50,281 nt of DNA. Source: Bacteroidota bacterium (GTDB taxonomy: Bacteria > Bacteroidota > Ignavibacteria > Ignavibacteriales > Melioribacteraceae). The notes under the pieces were generated by a model. It saw nothing but the letters and a program-made list of their open reading frames with translations. It was not told the DNA's origin and did no database searches. Positions within the stretch are counted from its first letter, which is position 1. Every line of letters begins with the position of its first letter. Shown piece after piece: positions 46,511-50,281 of the stretch. A program made the translations under genes and the position numbers. Location of the stretch: the NCBI GenBank assembly GCA_021812705.1, contig JAKAMT010000003.1, positions 1-50,281 on the forward strand, given 5' to 3'.

Positions 46511-48037
46511 TTGAATAAAAAAATAATTTTCCTGTTTCTCTTTTTGCTGCCGGCATTTAATTATATATGCCAGCCGGTTCAAACTGTTCCTAAAAATAAT
46601 TTTGTTGCTATTTCGGCGGATGACAAGATTGAAAATATAATTTTCAAAGCTGCCAATGTGGTTCCGACACAGCAGCAGTATAACTGGCAAAAATTAGAAT
46701 TTATTGCTTTCGCCCATTTCGGAATGAATACTTTTACAGACCGCGAATGGGGAGAAGGCACGGAAGATCCCAAACTTTTTAATCCCTCCAGGTTTAACGC
46801 GCGGCAGTGGACAAGAATCTTAAAATCCGCCGGCGTTAAAATGCTCATCCTTACAGCAAAACATCACGACGGATTCTGTCTCTGGCCCAGCAAATACACC
46901 GAACACAGCGTAAAAAATTCTCCCTGGAAAAACGGCAGCGGCGATATTGTGCGCGAGGTTTCGAATGCGTGCAGAGAAGCCGGATTAAAATTCGGCATTT
47001 ACCTCTCTCCTTGGGACAGGAACAACAAAGATTACGGCGACTCTCCAAAGTACAATGAATACTTTGTAAATCAGCTCAAGGAGCTCTTAACAAATTACGG
47101 AGAGATTACGGAAGTCTGGTTCGACGGCGCATGCGGCGAAGGACCAAACGGCAAAAAACAGATTTACGACTGGCAGGCGTATTATAAAGTTGTAAGAGAA
47201 CTCCAGCCGGAAGCCGTAATATTCGGAATGGCTCCCGATATCCGCTGGGTCGGGACAGAATCCGGCTACGGGAGAGATACAGAATGGAGCGTTATCCCTA
47301 TCGGCCTTAAAGATCTTACACCGCAAATGCTGACCGGCAAAAACCCTCTTGATGATATTTACCAACCGAAAGATGTAATGGGAGAAGACCTCGGCAGCCG
47401 CGACAAAATTAAATCTGCGAACGGATTATTCTGGTATCCGGCGGAGACGGATGTTTCAATCCGACCGGGATGGTTCTATCATTCCAACCAGGATAAAGAA
47501 GTCAAATCGCCCGGAAAATTGACAGACATCTATTTTAATTCAGCGGGAAAAAACGGCGTTCTTCTTTTAAATATTCCCCCGGATAAAAGAGGATTGATTT
47601 CAAAGTATGATGAAAAAAGTCTGTTGGGTATGAAAAAGATTCTCGATAAAACATTCAAAAATAATTTTGCCGCTTTGGCGAAAACCGATTCATCTACAAT
47701 GAATAAAACTTTTTATTCATCCGATAAATCGGAGGGACAGTACTGGCTGGCCGAAAATGATTCTGCCTCGATCGAATTTACATTGCCGGAAGAAAAAATA
47801 TTTGACGCCGCAATGCTGAAAGAAGAGATCCGGCTGGGTCAGCGCGTTGAGAAGTTTCATCTCGATTATTGGGACGGGAAAGAATGGAAAAATTTCTCGG
47901 AAGGAACCACTATCGGTTTTAAACGGCTCCTCAGGTTCAGTCCGGTTAAAGCAAAAAAAGTACGACTTGTAATTCAACAGTCCCGCTTAAATGCGGCAAT
48001 TGCGGATTTCGGTTTGTTCAAAATGTACGGTCAATAG
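46511..48037 (+). CDS. Exported alpha-L-fucosidase, GH29 (paralogue 3, subfamily B-like), TTG start
   Basis: About 508 residues starting at the TTG at 46511, which has AAGAAGGAA upstream and opens a hydrophobic signal sequence (KIIFLFLFLLPAF). Earlier ATGs would lie inside the previous gene. Catalytic landmarks: KHHDGFCLWPSK (118-129) and nucleophile Asp205 in ITEVWFDGACGEG. The C-terminal ~130 residues resemble a discoidin/F5-8 type sugar-binding domain (IEFTLPEEKIFDAAMLKE, ending FGLFKMYGQ). The sequence differs clearly from paralogues 1 and 2, resembling the subfamily B type often active on alpha-1,3/1,4 fucose. Confidence 0.88.
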   Translation: MNKKIIFLFLFLLPAFNYICQPVQTVPKNNFVAISADDKIENIIFKAANVVPTQQQYNWQKLEFIAFAHFGMNTFTDREWGEGTEDPKLFNPSRFNARQWTRILKSAGVKMLILTAKHHDGFCLWPSKYTEHSVKNSPWKNGSGDIVREVSNACREAGLKFGIYLSPWDRNNKDYGDSPKYNEYFVNQLKELLTNYGEITEVWFDGACGEGPNGKKQIYDWQAYYKVVRELQPEAVIFGMAPDIRWVGTESGYGRDTEWSVIPIGLKDLTPQMLTGKNPLDDIYQPKDVMGEDLGSRDKIKSANGLFWYPAETDVSIRPGWFYHSNQDKEVKSPGKLTDIYFNSAGKNGVLLLNIPPDKRGLISKYDEKSLLGMKKILDKTFKNNFAALAKTDSSTMNKTFYSSDKSEGQYWLAENDSASIEFTLPEEKIFDAAMLKEEIRLGQRVEKFHLDYWDGKEWKNFSEGTTIGFKRLLRFSPVKAKKVRLVIQQSRLNAAIADFGLFKMYGQ

Positions 48038-48049
48038 AAGGAATTTAAC

Positions 48050-49486
48050 TTGAAAAAATTTTTTACTCTTCTCTTAATATCATTTTCAATCTGCACGGCT
48101 CAGGAATACCTTCAAAAATATTATCCGGAAACCGATCCGCTGGTTTTAAAGCAATTGGAGAAATGGCAGAATATAAAATTCGGATTATTAATGCACTGGG
48201 GACCATATTCCCAATGGGGTGTTGTTGAATCATGGTCAATATGTTCTGAAGACGAGGGATGGGAAAGAAGAAAGAGCGGAAATTATGTTGAGTACAAAAA
48301 AGAATACGAGAATCTGAAGAAAACTTTTAATCCTGTAAAATTTGATCCTGAAAAATGGGCGCGCGCGGCCAAGGAAGCAGGAATGAGATATGTTGTGTTC
48401 ACGACAAAACATCACGACGGATTTTCGATGTTCGACACAAAACAGACGGATTACAAGATCACGGATCCGGGCTGCGCCTTCAGTACAAATCCTAAATCAA
48501 ATATCGCAAAAGAAATATTTAACGCCTTCCGGAAAGAGGGCTTTATGATAGGCGCATATTTTTCTAAACCCGATTGGCACAATGACAATTACTGGTGGCA
48601 GAATTTTGCAACACCGGACAGAAATGTGAACTATAATATCTCAGCTTATCCGGAGCGTTGGAAAAATTTTGTTGAATTCACTCACAATCAGATTATGGAA
48701 CTGATGACCGGTTACGGCAAGATGGATATTTTGTGGCTGGACGGCGGATGGGTCCGCAAGAAAACAGAAAATGAAATTAAGGAAGAACTCCTTTCGGCAA
48801 AGTATGCGGTGCATCCCCAAAACCAGGATATTGATATGCCCGGACTTGTAAAAAAAGCTAGAGAGAAGCAGCCCGGATTAATCGTCGTGGATCGCGCCGT
48901 TGAAGGACCGTATCAAAATTATTTAACGCCGGAAAATCAGATTCCAGGCAAGCTTCTCCCCTATCCGTGGGAATCTTGCATAATAATGGGAGGCGGCTGG
49001 AGCTACGCGTTCAACGCAAAATATAAAAGCGCACGCGAGCTCATCAGCATGCTCGTTGATATTGTATCTAAAGGGGGAAACCTTCTTCTCAATATCGCTC
49101 CATCTCCGGAAGGTACGTGGGACGACGAAGCTTATGCCAGACTTAAAGAGATTGGCGCGTGGATGAAAATAAATGATTCTGCTATTTATAACACGCGGCC
49201 TGTTTTTCCTTACCGCTCAGAAAAAATCTGTTTTACAAAATTAAATGATGAAACCTCTTTCGCGATTTATCTCGCTGACGAAAACGAAAATAATATTCCC
49301 GCAGAAATCTCTATCCCCACTTCTGCCGCGGGAAAGAATCCGGTCTTTTCATTCCTTGGTTCAAACACAAAATTGGATTATAAAAAAAATAATGATACGT
49401 TTTTGATACACATTCCCGATTCAGTTCGTAATAACCCGCCTTGCAAATTTGCGTGGACAATTAAAATACAAACGGAGAAAAAATAA
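48050..49486 (+). CDS. Exported alpha-L-fucosidase, GH29 (paralogue 4), TTG start
   Basis: A 478-residue protein beginning at TTG 48050 with AGAAGGAA ahead. The N-terminal signal sequence KKFFTLLLISFSICTAQ follows. Landmarks: LLMHWGPYSQWG, FTTKHHDGFSMFD (about 117-129) and nucleophile Asp231 in DILWLDGGWV; GGNLLLNIAPSPEGTW near the C-terminus of the catalytic barrel. 12 bases after paralogue 3, same transcription unit. Shares the barrel with paralogues 1 and 2 but diverges in loops, so substrate preference may differ. Confidence 0.9.
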   Translation: MKKFFTLLLISFSICTAQEYLQKYYPETDPLVLKQLEKWQNIKFGLLMHWGPYSQWGVVESWSICSEDEGWERRKSGNYVEYKKEYENLKKTFNPVKFDPEKWARAAKEAGMRYVVFTTKHHDGFSMFDTKQTDYKITDPGCAFSTNPKSNIAKEIFNAFRKEGFMIGAYFSKPDWHNDNYWWQNFATPDRNVNYNISAYPERWKNFVEFTHNQIMELMTGYGKMDILWLDGGWVRKKTENEIKEELLSAKYAVHPQNQDIDMPGLVKKAREKQPGLIVVDRAVEGPYQNYLTPENQIPGKLLPYPWESCIIMGGGWSYAFNAKYKSARELISMLVDIVSKGGNLLLNIAPSPEGTWDDEAYARLKEIGAWMKINDSAIYNTRPVFPYRSEKICFTKLNDETSFAIYLADENENNIPAEISIPTSAAGKNPVFSFLGSNTKLDYKKNNDTFLIHIPDSVRNNPPCKFAWTIKIQTEKK

Positions 49487-49495
49487 TTTCATTGA

Positions 49496-50194
49496 ATGAC
49501 AGATGAGAGAGAAAAATATCCGCAAGTTTTTTTTGCAAGCGACCGCTCGGTTCTTATAAGAACCGGCGATACTATTTCAGAAAAGAATCATGAAACCGTG
49601 CACAATTATTTTGACCTTTTCTCTCTCAATCCGGTGAAAGGAGCTCAATCAATTCACCCGGCATACAATTCTCTTCTGCTCACATTCGACCCGGCAGTAA
49701 TAAATCCGGCAGAGTTTCTATCTGAAGTGAAATTAAAATTACTGAATGCGATTCCTTTTATATATCCGGATAAATATTTAATCGAGATTCCCGTTTGTTA
49801 CGATGAAGAATTTGCGCCGGATATTTCTAATGTGGCGCAGCATAATTCAATCACAGTCGAAAAAGTTATCGAAATTCATAGCGCGCCCGAATACTTGGTC
49901 TATTTTCTCGGTTTTTCTCCCGGCTTTCCATATCTGGGAGGAATGAGTGATAAAATTTCTACTCCGCGGCTTCAAACTCCCAGAATAAAAGTGCCGGAAG
50001 GGAGCGTTGCCATAGGCGGAAATCACACGGGCATCTACCCCCTTTCTTCTCCCGGCGGATGGAATATTATCGGCAGGACTCCTTTAAAATTATTTTCGCC
50101 CGAAAAAAAAGAGCCGGTTTTGTTAAAGCTTGGTTATAAAATTAAATTTATTCCAATATCCAAAAAAGATTTTTTTGAAATGAAGAATACATGA
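49496..50194 (+). CDS. pxpB: 5-oxoprolinase subunit B (allophanate hydrolase subunit 1-like)
   Basis: A 232-residue protein of the KipI/PxpB family: an alternating strand-helix N-terminal part, then YFLGFSPGFPYLGGM and TPRIKVPEGSVAIGGNHTGIYPLSSPGGWNIIGRT (key pieces GFSPGFPYLGG and GSVAIGG). With PxpA and PxpC it forms the ATP-dependent 5-oxoprolinase that opens 5-oxoproline to glutamate. Starts 10 bases after the last fucosidase and overlaps pxpC by four bases (ATGA). Probably a separate metabolic unit placed next to the fucosidase operon. Confidence 0.92.
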   Translation: MTDEREKYPQVFFASDRSVLIRTGDTISEKNHETVHNYFDLFSLNPVKGAQSIHPAYNSLLLTFDPAVINPAEFLSEVKLKLLNAIPFIYPDKYLIEIPVCYDEEFAPDISNVAQHNSITVEKVIEIHSAPEYLVYFLGFSPGFPYLGGMSDKISTPRLQTPRIKVPEGSVAIGGNHTGIYPLSSPGGWNIIGRTPLKLFSPEKKEPVLLKLGYKIKFIPISKKDFFEMKNT

Positions 50195-50281
50195 TGCGGG
50201 CAATCAGAGTAATACAACCGGGTTTTCAATCGACCGTTCAGGATCTCGGAAGATTCGGCTATTCACATCTGGGCATTTCAG
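50191..50281 (+). CDS. pxpC: 5-oxoprolinase subunit C, N-terminal fragment (cut by window end)
   Basis: The ATG at 50191 (or the next one at 50194) opens a frame to the window edge reading RAIRVIQPGFQSTVQDLGR and then FGYSHLGIS, the start of the biotin-dependent carboxyltransferase-like PxpC/KipA family. It overlaps the pxpB stop by four bases, as usual for this pair. About 30 codons are present. Confidence 0.88.
   Translation, partial: MMRAIRVIQPGFQSTVQDLGRFGYSHLGIS

Overview
The window looks like chromosome from a bacterium of the Ignavibacteria/Chlorobi side of the Bacteroidota superphylum. Evidence: a secreted propeller protein with a type IX secretion (Por) sorting tail containing the NYPNPFNP signature (229-1569), a Chlorobi-like 2[4Fe-4S] ferredoxin, Bacteroidota-style promoter elements (TAnnTTTG), and many exported glycoside hydrolases. 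Unlike many Bacteroidota, clear AGGAG-type ribosome binding sites are common. No rRNA, tRNA, CRISPR array or transposase was seen. The lineage is inferred from protein resemblance recalled from memory, not from a search.

Layout. 1-4,073: T9SS cargo protein, DNA-3-methyladenine glycosylase I and an aldehyde dehydrogenase, with four odd seven-base-period repeat arrays between them. 4,074-10,709: PhoH-like ATPase, then a methionine operon metY-lysC-metX-asd behind a ~400-base leader. The leader holds a Bacteroidota promoter and two tandem attenuators; each has a short ORF packed with Met codons, an antiterminator arm in the 3' end of that ORF, and an intrinsic terminator. This is the most striking feature of the window. 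10,851-15,367: gatE and gatD, the two subunits of the archaeal-type Glu-tRNA(Gln) amidotransferase, then a full-length Ada protein. 15,406-18,001: an unrecognised three-gene envelope operon. 18,292-21,525: a tricorn-like periplasmic protease. 21,602-23,391: a complete PvuII-type restriction-modification system (R, C, M) with a two-box C operator, more AT-rich than its surroundings. 23,394-29,345: membrane protein, M1 aminopeptidase, ferredoxin, PAP2 phosphatase, small exported proteins. 29,347-31,464: pilin-like protein, ECF-like sigma factor and a zinc-finger/FecR anti-sigma factor. 31,740-32,705: a desaturase strongly resembling eukaryotic dihydroceramide desaturase. 33,626-49,486: a large glycan-degrading cluster (GH20, GH92, GH95, four GH29, one GH109-like). 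49,496-end: 5-oxoprolinase subunits pxpB and pxpC (cut by the window end).

How the parts work together. The met operon supplies aspartate-family flux (LysC, Asd) and the acetylation and sulfhydrylation steps (MetX, MetY); homoserine dehydrogenase and the final methyltransferase are not in the window. The predicted control is by ribosome stalling at Met codons, i.e. sensing charged elongator tRNA(Met). The glycosidase block carries signal peptides and activities that together fit stripping of fucosylated, mannose-, GlcNAc- and possibly GalNAc-containing glycans such as N-glycans or mucin-type chains; no SusC/SusD pair is present. Functions are assigned from motifs and remembered family resemblance; no database search was run.
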